A stretch of DNA of 60,967 bases. Source: Rhodoferax sp. (lineage in GTDB: Bacteria > Pseudomonadota > Gammaproteobacteria > Burkholderiales > Burkholderiaceae_C). A program made the position numbers and the translations under genes. Under the pieces are notes generated by a model. It had not been told where the DNA came from. It made no database searches and saw only the letters and a program-made list of their open reading frames with translations. The stretch spans positions 1 through 60,967 of the forward strand of contig JAUXWC010000008.1 in NCBI GenBank assembly GCA_030685025.1, in the 5' to 3' direction. Position 1 is the stretch's first letter; each line of letters begins with the position of its first letter. Positions 52,234 to 60,967 of the stretch are shown one piece after another.

Positions 52234-53448
52234 CTACTTCACCAGACCGAGCTCACGGCCGGCCTGGTTGAATGCGGCCACCGCACGGTCCAGGTCGGCG
52301 CGGTCGTGCACCGCGCTGATCTGCACGCGAATACGCGCCTGGCCTTTGGGGACAACCGGAAAGAAGAAACCCACCACATAGACGCCCAATTCAAGCAGAC
52401 GCGCAGCGAGTTGTTGCGCCAGTATGGCATCAAGCACCATGATGGGCACGATGGGGTGTTCGCCGGGCTTGATGTCAAAACCAGCCTGCGTGATGGCGGC
52501 ACGAAAGTAACGGGTGTTGTCGGCCAGCTTGTCACGCAAGGCGGTGGAGCCCTCCAGCAGATCCAACACCGCGATGGACGCGCCGACGATGCTGGGCGCC
52601 ACCGTGTTGGAGAACAGGTACGGCCGCGAGCGCTGGCGCAGCAGTTCCACCACCTCGCGCCGCGCGCTGGTGAAGCCACCCGATGCGCCACCCAGAGCCT
52701 TGCCCAGCGTGCCGGTGATGATGTCGATCTTGCCAAACACGCCACGGAACTCGTGCGTACCCCGCCCGGTGGCCCCCATGAAGCCGCTGGCGTGGCATTC
52801 GTCCACGCCCAACAGCGCACGGTGCTGGTCGCACAGTGCGCGCATCTCGTCGAGCTTGGCGACGGTACCATCCATCGAGAACACGCCGTCGGTGAACACC
52901 AGCTTGTAGCGCGCGCCCTCGCTGGCGGCCTGCTCCAGGCAGCGCTGCAGGTCGGCCATATCGTTGTGTTTGTAGCGGTAGCGTTTGGCCTTGCACAGAC
53001 GAATACCGTCAATGATGGAGGCGTGGTTCAGTTCGTCGCTGATGACGGCGTCTTGCTCACCCAGCAGCGGCTCGAACAGGCCGCCGTTGGCGTCAAAGGC
53101 GGCCGCATACAGAATGGTGTCCTCGGTGCCCAAAAAGCGTGACAGGCGGCTCTCCAGCGTTTTGTGCAGGTCTTGCGTGCCGCAAATGAAGCGCACTGAA
53201 CTCAAGCCGTAGCCGTGGGTACGCAGCGCCTCGTGCGCGGCGGCAATCACGTCGGGGTGCGAAGACAAGCCCAAGTAGTTGTTGGCGCACAGGTTGAGCA
53301 CCTCGCGCGTGGAACCATCGGGCAACACGGTGCGGATGTGCGCGCCTTGCGGCGTGGCGATGACCCGCTCGGCCTTGTACAGGCCGGCGTCACGGATTCC
53401 TTGCAGTTCCTGGCGCAGGTGGGCGTGGAAGTCGGGTGGGGTGGTCAT
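52234..53448 (-). CDS. kbl: 2-amino-3-ketobutyrate CoA ligase
   Basis: The 404-residue alpha-oxoamine synthase family PLP enzyme splits 2-amino-3-ketobutyrate with CoA to glycine and acetyl-CoA. The PLP Lys is in [13 protein letters not shown], and [16 protein letters not shown] precedes it. The start at 53448 follows AGGAGA with 6 bases of spacing; upstream sequence is the hairpin element. First gene of kbl-tdh, divergent from an XRE-cupin regulator. Confidence 0.95.
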   Translation of the reverse strand: MTTPPDFHAHLRQELQGIRDAGLYKAERVIATPQGAHIRTVLPDGSTREVLNLCANNYLGLSSHPDVIAAAHEALRTHGYGLSSVRFICGTQDLHKTLESRLSRFLGTEDTILYAAAFDANGGLFEPLLGEQDAVISDELNHASIIDGIRLCKAKRYRYKHNDMADLQRCLEQAASEGARYKLVFTDGVFSMDGTVAKLDEMRALCDQHRALLGVDECHASGFMGATGRGTHEFRGVFGKIDIITGTLGKALGGASGGFTSARREVVELLRQRSRPYLFSNTVAPSIVGASIAVLDLLEGSTALRDKLADNTRYFRAAITQAGFDIKPGEHPIVPIMVLDAILAQQLAARLLELGVYVVGFFFPVVPKGQARIRVQISAVHDRADLDRAVAAFNQAGRELGLVK

Positions 53449-53458
53449 GGCGGTCTCC

Positions 53459-53573
53459 TGATACTTTGCGGGACAGACCTTTAGCTCTGTCCTCAACTGA
53501 TTGTCGGATGTTGGCTGTTCACTTTGCGGGACAGACCTTTAGCTCTGTCCTCAACTGATTGTCGGATGTTGGA
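53459..53573 (-). repeat. Hairpin leader element, tandem copies 5a and 5b (kbl)
   Basis: Copies begin at about 53459 and 53521, repeating with a 58-bp period. Both have the perfect GGACAGA/TCTGTCC stem with loop GCTAAAGG. Copy 5a ends in GCAAAGTATCAGGAGA and supplies the kbl ribosome-binding site; 5b is joined to it by the same kind of linker (CTGTTC) as the clpP pair. Copy 5b is followed by two further GGATGTT units. Confidence 0.85.
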
Positions 53574-53630
53574 TGTTGGATGTTGGCTGTTCCGTCGTGC
53601 ACAATGGCGTGTCTGCCAGTTTTGCGATTG

Positions 53631-53668
53631 TGCAGTATATCGAACGAAGTTGCAATATATCGAATAAA
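53631..53668. promoter_or_regulatory. Direct-repeat operator for the XRE-cupin regulator
   Basis: TGCAGTATATCGAACGAA (53631-53648) and TGCAATATATCGAATAAA (53651-53668) are direct repeats, identical at 15 of 18 positions, with a 20-bp period, two turns of the helix. They lie 18 bp upstream of the regulator start and 183 bp from kbl, suiting autoregulation and control of the divergent operon. Confidence 0.6.
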
Positions 53669-53685
53669 CCGCATCACCGCAAACC

Positions 53686-54285
53686 ATGGCCACCCGACCC
53701 TCCAAAGCCGCCAATGCATCGAGCGCCGAGCCGCCGCGCGTGGGCGACACGCTGGCCGCGCTACGTCAGCAGCAATCCCTGTCGCTCGACGAATTGTCGC
53801 GCCGGGCCGGCGTCTCCAAATCGATGCTGTCGCAAATCGAACGGGCCCAGGCCAACCCAACCGTGGCCGTGGTCTGGCGCCTGGCCAACGCGCTGGGGGT
53901 GCCCATGGGCGACCTGCTCGGCAACACACCGGCGCCCAGTGCGCCCGTTATCGACCTGGTAGCGGTGCATGCCACCCCCTCTCTGCGCAGCCCTGACGGG
54001 TTGTGTGAATTGCGCATCTTGGGCCCGATTGATCTGGCTGGCCAATTCGAGTGGTATCACCTTAGCCTGCAAGTGGGCTCTGCGCTCGAGTCCCAAGCGC
54101 ACGAAGACGGCACCCGCGAGCACCTCACCGCGGTGTCGGGCACACTGGAGGTTCGCAGCGGTGACGAGAAGCAGCGCCTGAAGATCGGCGAAACCGCGCG
54201 CTACGCGGCCGACCGGCCCCACTCGATCCGCAACCTGGGCAAGACCGCCGCCAGCGCCTGGCTGGTGGTGGTGCACGTGGCCTGA
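53686..54285 (+). CDS. XRE-family HTH regulator with cupin domain
   Basis: The 199-residue product has an N-terminal HTH_3/XRE DNA-binding domain (about 20-75: TLAALRQQQSLSLDELSRRAGVSKSMLSQIERAQANPT) and a C-terminal cupin sensor (about 130-195: HEDGTREHLTAVSGTLEVRSG). Members of this group regulate amino-acid or amine metabolism with a small ligand in the cupin. Its divergent position next to kbl-tdh suggests control of threonine use. The start at 53686 gives an N-terminal Ala/Ser-rich tail. Confidence 0.88.
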   Translation: MATRPSKAANASSAEPPRVGDTLAALRQQQSLSLDELSRRAGVSKSMLSQIERAQANPTVAVVWRLANALGVPMGDLLGNTPAPSAPVIDLVAVHATPSLRSPDGLCELRILGPIDLAGQFEWYHLSLQVGSALESQAHEDGTREHLTAVSGTLEVRSGDEKQRLKIGETARYAADRPHSIRNLGKTAASAWLVVVHVA

Positions 54286-54371
54286 CCGAACACGACGCCT
54301 GGCGTGGCTGGGCCCGCTCGGCGGATGGTCCCGGTCGCCGGCGTGTTTGAACTCGGGGTGCGTGCAATGCG

Positions 54372-55178
54372 CTACAGGCCGGTCACATCCACCAGGGTCT
54401 GCGGACTCGGAAAGCGGCTCACCATCCACAGGCGGTCGAGCTTCAGCGCATTGATCACCGACACGGGCAAGTCGCCGACCGCATCGGGGTCTGGATCGGG
54501 GCGGTCCGCCAGCAAGGCCGCCAGATGCACCACGCCGGCCAGCGCGTCGAAAGGCCGCGCGGCCATCGGGTCGCTGGCGCTTTGCAGGCCAATCACGATC
54601 GCCTGCGGGAAGTTCCAGTGGCGCGCCAGCACGGCTGTCACCTGACCCTCATCAAAGCCCAGCAAGCGCTGCTCGCGCTGCCAGCGCACTTCGGCCTGAT
54701 TGGGCGCGACTTCAATCTGCGCCAGGCTCTCGGGCAAGCGCTGACCAATCAGCAACTCGCCCAGTCGCAGCATCATGCCGGCGAGCCAGGCCTGCTGCGG
54801 GTCCAGGCCGACGCCACCTGCCAACCACTGCGCATAGGCGGCACAGGCCATGCTGAACTTCCAGAACACCGTGCGGTCCAGCCCCGCAACCACCGGAAAA
54901 GCCACCTTGATGCTGGTCGACAAGGCCAGCGACCGAATCCGCGACATGCCCACGAGGCTGATCGCATGGCCCAGGGACAGCACCTGCCGGCTTAATCCGA
55001 ATTGGGCACTATTGGCCATGCGCAACAAGTTGGCCGTGAGCGCGGGGTCCTTGGCAAGGATGGCCTCCACCTGGGCGTTCGAGGCCGACTCGTCATTCAA
55101 GGTGCGAATCAACGCGTGCGCCACCTCGGTCATCACCGGCAGCCTGGCGGACTCAAAAAAGGCGCTCAATGTAGGCAT
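54372..55178 (-). CDS. HDOD domain protein
   Basis: The 268-residue product is mostly a single HDOD domain: residues 12-200 include LPVMTEVAHALIRTLNDESASNAQVEAILAKDPALTANLLRMANSAQFG and a histidine-poor core. HDOD proteins lack a full HD catalytic site and act in signalling. No output domain is attached. Downstream HD-GYP neighbours suggest a cyclic-di-nucleotide context, though nothing in the sequence proves it. Confidence 0.88.
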   Translation of the reverse strand: MPTLSAFFESARLPVMTEVAHALIRTLNDESASNAQVEAILAKDPALTANLLRMANSAQFGLSRQVLSLGHAISLVGMSRIRSLALSTSIKVAFPVVAGLDRTVFWKFSMACAAYAQWLAGGVGLDPQQAWLAGMMLRLGELLIGQRLPESLAQIEVAPNQAEVRWQREQRLLGFDEGQVTAVLARHWNFPQAIVIGLQSASDPMAARPFDALAGVVHLAALLADRPDPDPDAVGDLPVSVINALKLDRLWMVSRFPSPQTLVDVTGL

Positions 55179-55404
55179 GTTTGCTCCAGATCCAAAACAA
55201 AACCCTCAGTGCACTGCGTGCGCACCAGGCCCTTGCGTCAGCAGTATAGAACCCAGATCGGCCGGTCGATCTTGAACCAGCCGGGTTAATCGAACCCGCC
55301 AGCGGCAACGGCTCGCAAGCCGTCAAGTCCTATGCGTACACGGGCTTGCCAGTTTGCACACGCTCGCGAAGCTCAGCCCGCGTGGCTGCGCCGACCCACG
55401 CGGG

Positions 55405-56631
55405 CTAGTCCACCGCCAAGGCATAGCAGTGATCGAGTTGCACGCGCAGCAATGTGACCGTGTCGCGATCGACACGCCCCTGGCTGCACAGGTCTTCAAT
55501 GCGCGACATCGCCTCGTCCTTGCCGATGCGCGCGCGGTAGGGCCGCTCTTGGGCCAAGGCCTGAAAGATGTCGGCCACCGCGATCAGGCGCGCCTCGCGC
55601 GGGATGGCGCTGGCCTGGCAGTGATGCGGGTAGCCGGTACCGAGCAGGTTTTCATGGTGCATCGCGGCCCACTGCGCAATCGGTTGATCGGGGAAGATTC
55701 GCTTCAGGATTTGCCCGGTGTCATAACTGTGGCGCATGACGAAGGCGCGTTCATCGCGCGTCAGCGGTCCGGGCTTGTCGATGATGTCTTCGGGCACCCG
55801 CAGTTTGCCGATGTCGTGCAGCAGACCGGCAATCTCGATCTTGTCGAGATCCTCGCCACCTATGCCAGACTCCTGGGCCAGGTACCGCGCAATGCGGGCC
55901 ACACGGGTCGAGTGCTCCAACGTGTAGGCGCTCTTGGCGTCCACCGTGTGGGCGAAAACACCCGCCACGGCCACCGCGTCCGCGGCGCCCAACTCCACCG
56001 CTTGCCCGGCGCGCAAGTGGTCTTCGATTTCCGCCTCGATGTAGGCCGGGTCCATCGCCAGCCAGAACGCCTCACGCGCCGTGGCGCGGCGAAAAGCCTC
56101 GATCAACTGCGGCGCGAACAACGTGCCACCGAGTGCCGCAATGCGTTCGACCACCTCGGGGTACTGCCACAGCACTTCGTTCTTCAGTGTCGCGCCGACA
56201 AAATAGGGCGCCAGCAGCACGTCGGTGCGGTCGGCCAGAAAGATCAAATTGCATTCAAGCCACAAGTCGTCGTCGGGGTGGTCACGCGGCAAGGCCTCCC
56301 AACGCGTATGGTGCCAGCGCACGATGGGCGCAAAGTGAGCCAGCGGCGGGCAGACCGCCAGATAGTCGGCACCGCGCAGGCAGTGCTCCTGCGCGCCTAC
56401 CCATTCAAGGGTCTCGGTGATGGCGCGGTGTTCCCGCAGGCGTGAAACACCGCAGTCGTGCAGCATCCCCGCGTAGAGCATTTTTTCGCAGCGCGCTGGC
56501 GGCCACTTCATCTCCTTGGCGATCGCCACCGCCATCAAGGCGACGCGCTTGCCGTGGTGGTATTCGTCGGTGCCAACAAAGTCCAGCGCGTTGGTCAGCG
56601 AGGTGATCGTGCGTTGAAGATTGATTTTCAT
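55405..56631 (-). CDS. HD-GYP phosphohydrolase with two HD halves
   Basis: The 408-residue product has two HD-like halves. The first (about 1-75) includes DEYHHGKRV and MLHDCG; the second (about 235-390) has LEHSTRVARIARYLA, LLHDIGKLRVPEDIIDKPG and HHENLLGTGYPHH, with GTGYP in the GYP position. The second half should hydrolyse cyclic di-GMP if the metal ligands are complete; the visible HD and H residues support this. No membrane segment is seen. Confidence 0.85.
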   Translation of the reverse strand: MKINLQRTITSLTNALDFVGTDEYHHGKRVALMAVAIAKEMKWPPARCEKMLYAGMLHDCGVSRLREHRAITETLEWVGAQEHCLRGADYLAVCPPLAHFAPIVRWHHTRWEALPRDHPDDDLWLECNLIFLADRTDVLLAPYFVGATLKNEVLWQYPEVVERIAALGGTLFAPQLIEAFRRATAREAFWLAMDPAYIEAEIEDHLRAGQAVELGAADAVAVAGVFAHTVDAKSAYTLEHSTRVARIARYLAQESGIGGEDLDKIEIAGLLHDIGKLRVPEDIIDKPGPLTRDERAFVMRHSYDTGQILKRIFPDQPIAQWAAMHHENLLGTGYPHHCQASAIPREARLIAVADIFQALAQERPYRARIGKDEAMSRIEDLCSQGRVDRDTVTLLRVQLDHCYALAVD

Positions 56632-56684
56632 GACGGCCCCTGGGTCAAGGCATTGTCAATCGGTCGACCTCAAAAGGCAATGTC

Positions 56685-57248
56685 TCAGGGTCCGGCGCTG
56701 GCGCCCAACGCCAACGCCCGGCACTCGCCAAACGCCAGCACATCACGCGGCCACTGTTTGCCGCAGGTGACCTGGCGCACCCCCTGGGCGATCAGGGTCG
56801 CCGCGCGGATCACGCCGGCGTGGGTGATCCAGACTTGCTCGTTAGGCGATTGCAGGGACTCATCCCAGACCGAGGCAACGCGTTGCATCAGCGCATCGAC
56901 CGTCTCGACGCCGCCAAAGGCATGACCCCCGAAGTCGGCCATCCATGGGTCGAAAGCCGCACGCGGAATGGCATCCCAGCGCTGGCCTTCCCAGCAGCCG
57001 AAGTTCATCTCCACCAGGCGCGCGTCGGGCCTACAGGTCAAATCAGGCCGCAGGCCGCATAGCGATTGGGCCAACTGCTCACATCTTCGTAGCGGTGAGG
57101 TCAACAGACATGCGCCCATGGGCAACACCGCTGCTGCGGCGGTGGCGGCGCGCAAGGTGCCGGCTGCATCCGCCGCCAGGTCGGTTGCGCCGTAACACAC
57201 ACCTGGCTCCACCAGCGGCTGCGCGTGGCGCACCAGCCAGAGATTCAC
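56685..57248 (-). CDS. cobC: CobC, alpha-ribazole phosphatase
   Basis: The 187-residue histidine phosphatase has the catalytic RHAQP near the N terminus (LVRHAQP) and a second His in WITHAGVIRA. It dephosphorylates alpha-ribazole-5'-phosphate (or cobalamin phosphate) in the lower-ligand branch. The GTG start at 57248 overlaps the cobS stop. Last gene of the visible cob run, which supports this function over a generic phosphoglycerate mutase. Confidence 0.88.
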   Translation of the reverse strand: MNLWLVRHAQPLVEPGVCYGATDLAADAAGTLRAATAAAAVLPMGACLLTSPLRRCEQLAQSLCGLRPDLTCRPDARLVEMNFGCWEGQRWDAIPRAAFDPWMADFGGHAFGGVETVDALMQRVASVWDESLQSPNEQVWITHAGVIRAATLIAQGVRQVTCGKQWPRDVLAFGECRALALGASAGP

Positions 57249-58042
57249 AAGGACACCGCCAGGCCAAGGTAGAAGGCCAGCTCACACACCTGCTGCGTGG
57301 CACCCAGGCAGTCGCCGGTGAAGCCCTGCAGGCGGCGCCAGAACAGACGACCCATCCACAGCAAAGCCAGGCCGGAACCCAACAGGGGCGTCCACCAAGC
57401 AATGCCCGGCGTCAGCCACAGCACCAAAGCGCCAGCGCTTGCGAACCATACGCCAGCCACGCCCAGGCTGGCGCTGCTGATCTGGTCCGCCAGCGGCTTG
57501 GACTTGGAGCCCGCGGCGTCGCCCACATGCAGCATGAAGCGGATCAGCAGCAACGGCCAGGTGCGCGAGCACACGTGCGCGGCAAACAGCGCCACCGCCA
57601 TCAAACCGGCGTCGACCGAACCCAGCAGCGCCAGCAGCGCGACCTTGGTCAGCAGCGCCAGCACCAGTGCCATGGCGCCGAAGGCGCCAACGCGAGAGTC
57701 CTTCATGATGACCAGTGCCCGATCCCGCTCGCTGCTGCCGCCCAGACCGTCGGCCACATCGGCCAGGCCGTCTTCGTGAAAGCCACCGGTGATCAGCACG
57801 CCGAGCACAGTACCCAGCGCCGCGGCCACCAATGGCGCAAACGGGCCGCCCGGCAGTGCCAACATCAGGCCCAGTGTGAACAGCGCCACCACCGCGCCCA
57901 CCAGCACGCCCACCCCCGGAAAGTGCGCGGCACTGGCGCGCAGCATGGCCGGGCTGTAACCCACCCACTGCGCCAGTTGCCCGGTGACCGGAATGCGGGT
58001 GAAGAACTGGATCGCCAACAGGTAGTGGCGCAGACCGTTCAT
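57245..58042 (-). CDS. cobS: CobS, adenosylcobinamide-GDP ribazoletransferase
   Basis: The 265-residue membrane enzyme joins adenosylcobinamide-GDP to alpha-ribazole (or its phosphate). It has about six hydrophobic helices and the CobS motif FHEDGLADVADGLGG after residue 87. The start at 58042 (MNGLRHYLLAIQFFTRIP) is confirmed by the ATGA overlap with cobT; the longer frame reads through cobT. Confidence 0.93.
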   Translation of the reverse strand: MNGLRHYLLAIQFFTRIPVTGQLAQWVGYSPAMLRASAAHFPGVGVLVGAVVALFTLGLMLALPGGPFAPLVAAALGTVLGVLITGGFHEDGLADVADGLGGSSERDRALVIMKDSRVGAFGAMALVLALLTKVALLALLGSVDAGLMAVALFAAHVCSRTWPLLLIRFMLHVGDAAGSKSKPLADQISSASLGVAGVWFASAGALVLWLTPGIAWWTPLLGSGLALLWMGRLFWRRLQGFTGDCLGATQQVCELAFYLGLAVSL

Positions 58043-59118
58043 GCCTTGACGGCTTCGGTACCCGATTTTTCGGACACACCGGCGGATTCGAAACTGGCCA
58101 TCTCGCGCAAAATGGCACAGCTTGAGAGCAACAGCGGCCAGGCCAGCGCACCGCCCGAGCCTTCGCCCAGGCGCAGCCCCAGATCCAGCAAGGCCTGCAC
58201 GCCCAGGTGCTGCAGCATGAACTCGTGCCCGCGCTCGCCCGAGCGGTGCGCAAACACACAACGCTGCAGCACCAGCGGCTGCAAGGCGTGTGCCACCAGC
58301 ACAGCCGACGTGGCAATGAAACCATCGACCACCACCACCCGGCGCTGGTGCGCGGCTTGCAGCACGGCGCCCACCATGGTGGCGATCTCGAAACCGCCCA
58401 ATGCCGCCAAGGCCTCCAGCGGCGCCGTGGCATGGGCGTGGCGTTGCAACACTTCGCGCAGCACCTCGGTCTTGCGTTGCACGGCCGGGGCATCCAGCCC
58501 GGTGCCCGCGCCGGTGCACTGGGCAATGTCCAGCCCGGCCAGACGCGCCAACAGCAGCGACGCGGCCGACGTGTTGCCGATGCCCATTTCGCCCAGCAGC
58601 AGCGCGTTGCCGGGCAACTGCTCCACCAGTTCCTGGCCATTGGCCAGCGCTTGCAGGCACTGCCGCGTCGTCATGGCCTGGTGCAGCGACGAATCAGCGG
58701 TGCCGGCTGCCACCTTGCGCACCAGCAAACCCGGCCGTGTGGCGCCCTCGGGCAGGCCCGCCAGAAAGTCATGCTTGACGCCGCAGTCCACCACCGTCAA
58801 CTCCAGGCCGTGCTGGCGCGCCAGCACACTCACAGCGGCGCCGCCAGCGAGGAAGTTCTCCACCATCTGCCAGGTCACATCACTGGGGAAGGCCGACACG
58901 CCCCGCGCCGTCAAGCCGTGGTCGCCGGCGAACACCACCATTTGTGGTTGCAGCAGGGCGGGCGTGTGCGTGCCCAGAATCTGCCCCAGCTTCAAAGCCA
59001 GGTCTTCGAGCCGCCCCAGCGAGCCCAGCGGCTTGGTCTTATGGTCGATCTTGTGCCGCAGCGCCTGCGTCAATACCGGATCGTGAATGTCGAACAGGGT
59101 GGGCATGTTGAACGTCAT
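58039..59118 (-). CDS. cobT: CobT, nicotinate-nucleotide--DMB phosphoribosyltransferase
   Basis: The 359-residue enzyme activates dimethylbenzimidazole for the lower ligand. Typical stretches are KTKPLGSLGRLEDLALKLG, FAGDHGLTARGVSAFPSDVT and LLLGEMGIGNTSAAS. A catalytic Glu lies near the C terminus (GLRLGEGSGGALAWPL). The ATG overlaps the cobQ stop by 4 bases. Part of cobQ-cobT-cobS-cobC. Confidence 0.95.
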   Translation of the reverse strand: MTFNMPTLFDIHDPVLTQALRHKIDHKTKPLGSLGRLEDLALKLGQILGTHTPALLQPQMVVFAGDHGLTARGVSAFPSDVTWQMVENFLAGGAAVSVLARQHGLELTVVDCGVKHDFLAGLPEGATRPGLLVRKVAAGTADSSLHQAMTTRQCLQALANGQELVEQLPGNALLLGEMGIGNTSAASLLLARLAGLDIAQCTGAGTGLDAPAVQRKTEVLREVLQRHAHATAPLEALAALGGFEIATMVGAVLQAAHQRRVVVVDGFIATSAVLVAHALQPLVLQRCVFAHRSGERGHEFMLQHLGVQALLDLGLRLGEGSGGALAWPLLLSSCAILREMASFESAGVSEKSGTEAVKA

Positions 59119-60692
59119 GGATAGTCCTTCCTTGGGGTTGATGAATAGGGGGTTGGCGAATCGACTGAAGATGAATCCGCGTGCAGCAAAGCCGTCAGCG
59201 CGCCGGGCTTGAAATGCCGCTCGATGTAGTCGGCCAGGCCGTCAAACACGGCCTCCAGCGTGGGCACCCGGGCGCCAAACAAGGCCTGCAACACGCGCGC
59301 GTCTTCGAACAGTCCATGCAGATACACGCCCAGGACGTTGCCCCGAGCATTGCGCCAGCCCAGGCCCTGCGGCAGCACTGCGTGCGCCACTTCGCCGGCG
59401 GCGGCCATGGCCGGGTGTTGCTGGGTCTGACCATGATGGATCTCGTAGCCGGTCACTGACACGCCCGCCAGAGCAGCCCAGGGGCTTGCCTGCGCGCCAA
59501 GCGAGTGCGCGGCACCGCCGGTGCTCGCCACCATGTCGGCCACAAAGCAAGCCTGCGTGTGCCGCACCGTCTTGTCCAGCGCAAACACCGTCACCAGCGG
59601 CAACAGGCCCAGACCCGGCGCGTTGCCGTCGATGCCATGCGGGTCGATCAGCGCCTCGCCCAGCATCTGCAGGCCGCCGCAAAGGCCCAGCACCGCGCCG
59701 CCGCGCTCGGCGTGCTGTGAAATGGCCGCGTCCAGCCCCTGCTGGCGCAACCAGGCCAGATCGCCGCTGGTGTGTTTGGAGCCGGGCAGGATGATCCAGT
59801 CGGCCACAGTCAAACCGGCGAGTTGCGAGGGGCTGCGCACCCACTGCAGACGCAGACCCGGCACGTTCTTGAGGGGCTGGAACTCGTCGAGGTTGCTGAG
59901 ATGCGGGTAGGCGACCACCGCCACAGTCTTGGTCACCACCCCGGCGGTGACACTGCGATCATCAAAAATACCATCTTCTTCCGGCAGGCCATGCTGCCAC
60001 CACATCGGCAGCGTGGCCACCGTGGGCACGCCCGTGAGCTTCTCCAGCATATCGGGCGCGGGCGCCAACAGCGCCGCATCACCACGAAACTTGTTGAGCA
60101 CAAAGCCCTTTAGCAAGGCGCGCTCTTGCTCAGGCAGCAACGCCCAGGTGCCATACAAATGCGCAAACGCGCCGCCCCGGTCGATGTCGGTCACCAGCAG
60201 GCAAGCGGCCTTGGCGTGCAAGGCCACCCGCATGTTGACGATGTCGCAATCCGACAGATTGATCTCGGCCGGTGAACCGGCACCCTCGATCACCACCACG
60301 TCGTTCTCGGCCATCAGCTCGTCCAACGCCGCTGCGATCCGCGGCCACACCTTCAGGCTGCGACCGCGCCACGGCATGGCGGTCAGCTCGGCATCCACGC
60401 GTCCCATCAACACCACCTGACTGTGGGTGTCGCGCTCGGGCTTGAGCAGCAAGGGGTTCATGCGCACGTCGGGCACCGCCCGGGCGGCCAGCGCTTGGAA
60501 GTACTGGGCGGAACCGATCTCGCCCTGCCCGCTTTCCGAAGCAACCACTCTGGCGTTGTTGCTCATGTTCTGCGCCTTGAAGGGCGCCACCTTAAAGCCT
60601 TGGCGCGCGTAATGGCGGCACAGCGCGGTGGTGAGCCAGCTCTTGCCCGCGCCGCTGGTGGTGCCCAGCACCATCACGCAGCGGGCGCTCAC
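59115..60692 (-). CDS. cobQ: CobQ/CbiP, cobyric acid synthase
   Basis: The 525-residue amidotransferase amidates adenosylcobyrinic acid a,c-diamide at four positions. The N-terminal P-loop [20 protein letters not shown] is followed by the NMSNN segment, and the C-terminal class I glutaminase has the Cys in [11 protein letters not shown] and a His near HGLFEDARV. It starts at GTG 60692 overlapping the jetD-like stop. Residues 1-6 are uncertain because an ATG lies at residue 7. Confidence 0.95.
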   Translation of the reverse strand: MSARCVMVLGTTSGAGKSWLTTALCRHYARQGFKVAPFKAQNMSNNARVVASESGQGEIGSAQYFQALAARAVPDVRMNPLLLKPERDTHSQVVLMGRVDAELTAMPWRGRSLKVWPRIAAALDELMAENDVVVIEGAGSPAEINLSDCDIVNMRVALHAKAACLLVTDIDRGGAFAHLYGTWALLPEQERALLKGFVLNKFRGDAALLAPAPDMLEKLTGVPTVATLPMWWQHGLPEEDGIFDDRSVTAGVVTKTVAVVAYPHLSNLDEFQPLKNVPGLRLQWVRSPSQLAGLTVADWIILPGSKHTSGDLAWLRQQGLDAAISQHAERGGAVLGLCGGLQMLGEALIDPHGIDGNAPGLGLLPLVTVFALDKTVRHTQACFVADMVASTGGAAHSLGAQASPWAALAGVSVTGYEIHHGQTQQHPAMAAAGEVAHAVLPQGLGWRNARGNVLGVYLHGLFEDARVLQALFGARVPTLEAVFDGLADYIERHFKPGALTALLHADSSSVDSPTPYSSTPRKDYP

Positions 60693-60967
60693 GCGGGCGT
60701 TCCCACGAGCTCGGGCGACAGACTCGCGAGCGCCACTTGCACATGGCCAAAACCAATGCGCTCTTGCTCCAACCGCACACCCTGACCGAGCCGGTTGCTG
60801 CGCAAATCATCAAACAGGGCGGCCTCGTCGGTGGTCAACCGAGCAAGCTCGCGCAGGGCGGGCTGAGGCTCTTGGCCCCAATGGGTGGTGTGGGCCATCA
60901 AAGTGTCTCGGTCCATAAGCAGGGAGTGGGCGTGGGGAAAGTGGGCGCGCAATTGGTCGAGGATGGC
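60689..60967 (-). CDS. jetD: JetD C-terminal part (Wadjet/DUF2220), cut by window edge
   Basis: The last 92 residues of a longer protein are visible; the frame is open to the end of the window. The stretch AILDQLRAHFPHAHSLLMD, then HTTHWGQEP, and near the end GVRLEQERIGFGHVQVAL fits the C-terminal end of JetD, the topoisomerase-like subunit of Wadjet (formerly DUF2220/DUF3322). Identification is from recalled family pattern. The stop overlaps the cobQ start by 4 bases, so the two may be on one transcript. Partner genes jetA, jetB and jetC would lie beyond the window. Confidence 0.65.
   Translation of the reverse strand, partial: AILDQLRAHFPHAHSLLMDRDTLMAHTTHWGQEPQPALRELARLTTDEAALFDDLRSNRLGQGVRLEQERIGFGHVQVALASLSPELVGTPA

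Noticed and set aside
53559-53587. Short GGATGTT tandem repeats suggesting a CRISPR or minisatellite
   Set aside because: Only three short units at the end of hairpin copy 5b, without spacers; probably replication slippage.
57282-58640. Alternative frame across cobS and cobT
   Set aside because: The cobS and cobT frames have full-length family matches and overlapping start/stop codons; this frame is a shadow.

Overview
The window looks like chromosomal DNA of a GC-rich betaproteobacterium of the Burkholderiales, most likely family Comamonadaceae and close to Rhodoferax. This is inferred from the gene content (tig-clpP-clpX-lon, hpnCDE, kbl-tdh with an SDR-type threonine dehydrogenase, a large NAD glutamate dehydrogenase, an MtrAB-type cytochrome cluster) and from protein style. 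No rRNA is present, so the genus is not proven.

Layout. 1-4.1 kb: a repeat patch, then an MSHA-type IV pilus group on the minus strand (pilin, inner-membrane protein, ATPase). 4.1-11.7 kb: a hypothetical gene, three tRNAs separated by terminators, the proteostasis run tig, clpP, clpX, lon, and a further tRNA-Leu. 11.7-23.8 kb: an RND efflux pair with a palindromic operator, the squalene genes hpnCDE, a CBS protein, a cyclic-nucleotide-binding protein, a DUF3820 protein, a PafA-like phosphatase and a class V aminotransferase. 23.9-29.9 kb: the most notable region, an extracellular electron transfer operon. It comprises a monoheme cytochrome, a nine-heme c plus b-type membrane fusion (CbcL-like), a decaheme MtrA/DmsE protein and an MtrB/PioB porin, preceded by a perfect FNR/ANR box and closed by a strong terminator.

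30-33.5 kb is an accessory patch: a transposase fragment, a DUF4258/DUF2283 pair, a stray heme-motif remnant, a DUF4143 ATPase and an internally deleted SDR gene. 33.7-45.6 kb is core metabolism and signalling: a TldD/TldE-like pair, an aminotransferase, a 1590-residue glutamate dehydrogenase, nth, a GGDEF protein and an EamA transporter. 45.6-47.7 kb holds a small integrase-less integron cassette cluster with two recognisable attC sites, a BrnTA toxin-antitoxin cassette, a membrane-protein cassette and a truncated acetyltransferase cassette. 47.8-56.7 kb: a ketopantoate reductase, an M14 peptidase, kbl-tdh with a divergent XRE-cupin regulator, and HDOD and HD-GYP proteins. 56.7-60.97 kb: overlapping cobalamin genes cobQ-cobT-cobS-cobC, preceded by the 3' end of a JetD (Wadjet) gene that runs off the window.

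A dispersed hairpin element of about 58 bp occurs seven times in one orientation, plus one degenerate inverted piece. Three copies end in the ribosome-binding site of a downstream gene (mshE, clpP, kbl), so it may act as a mobile 5' leader.
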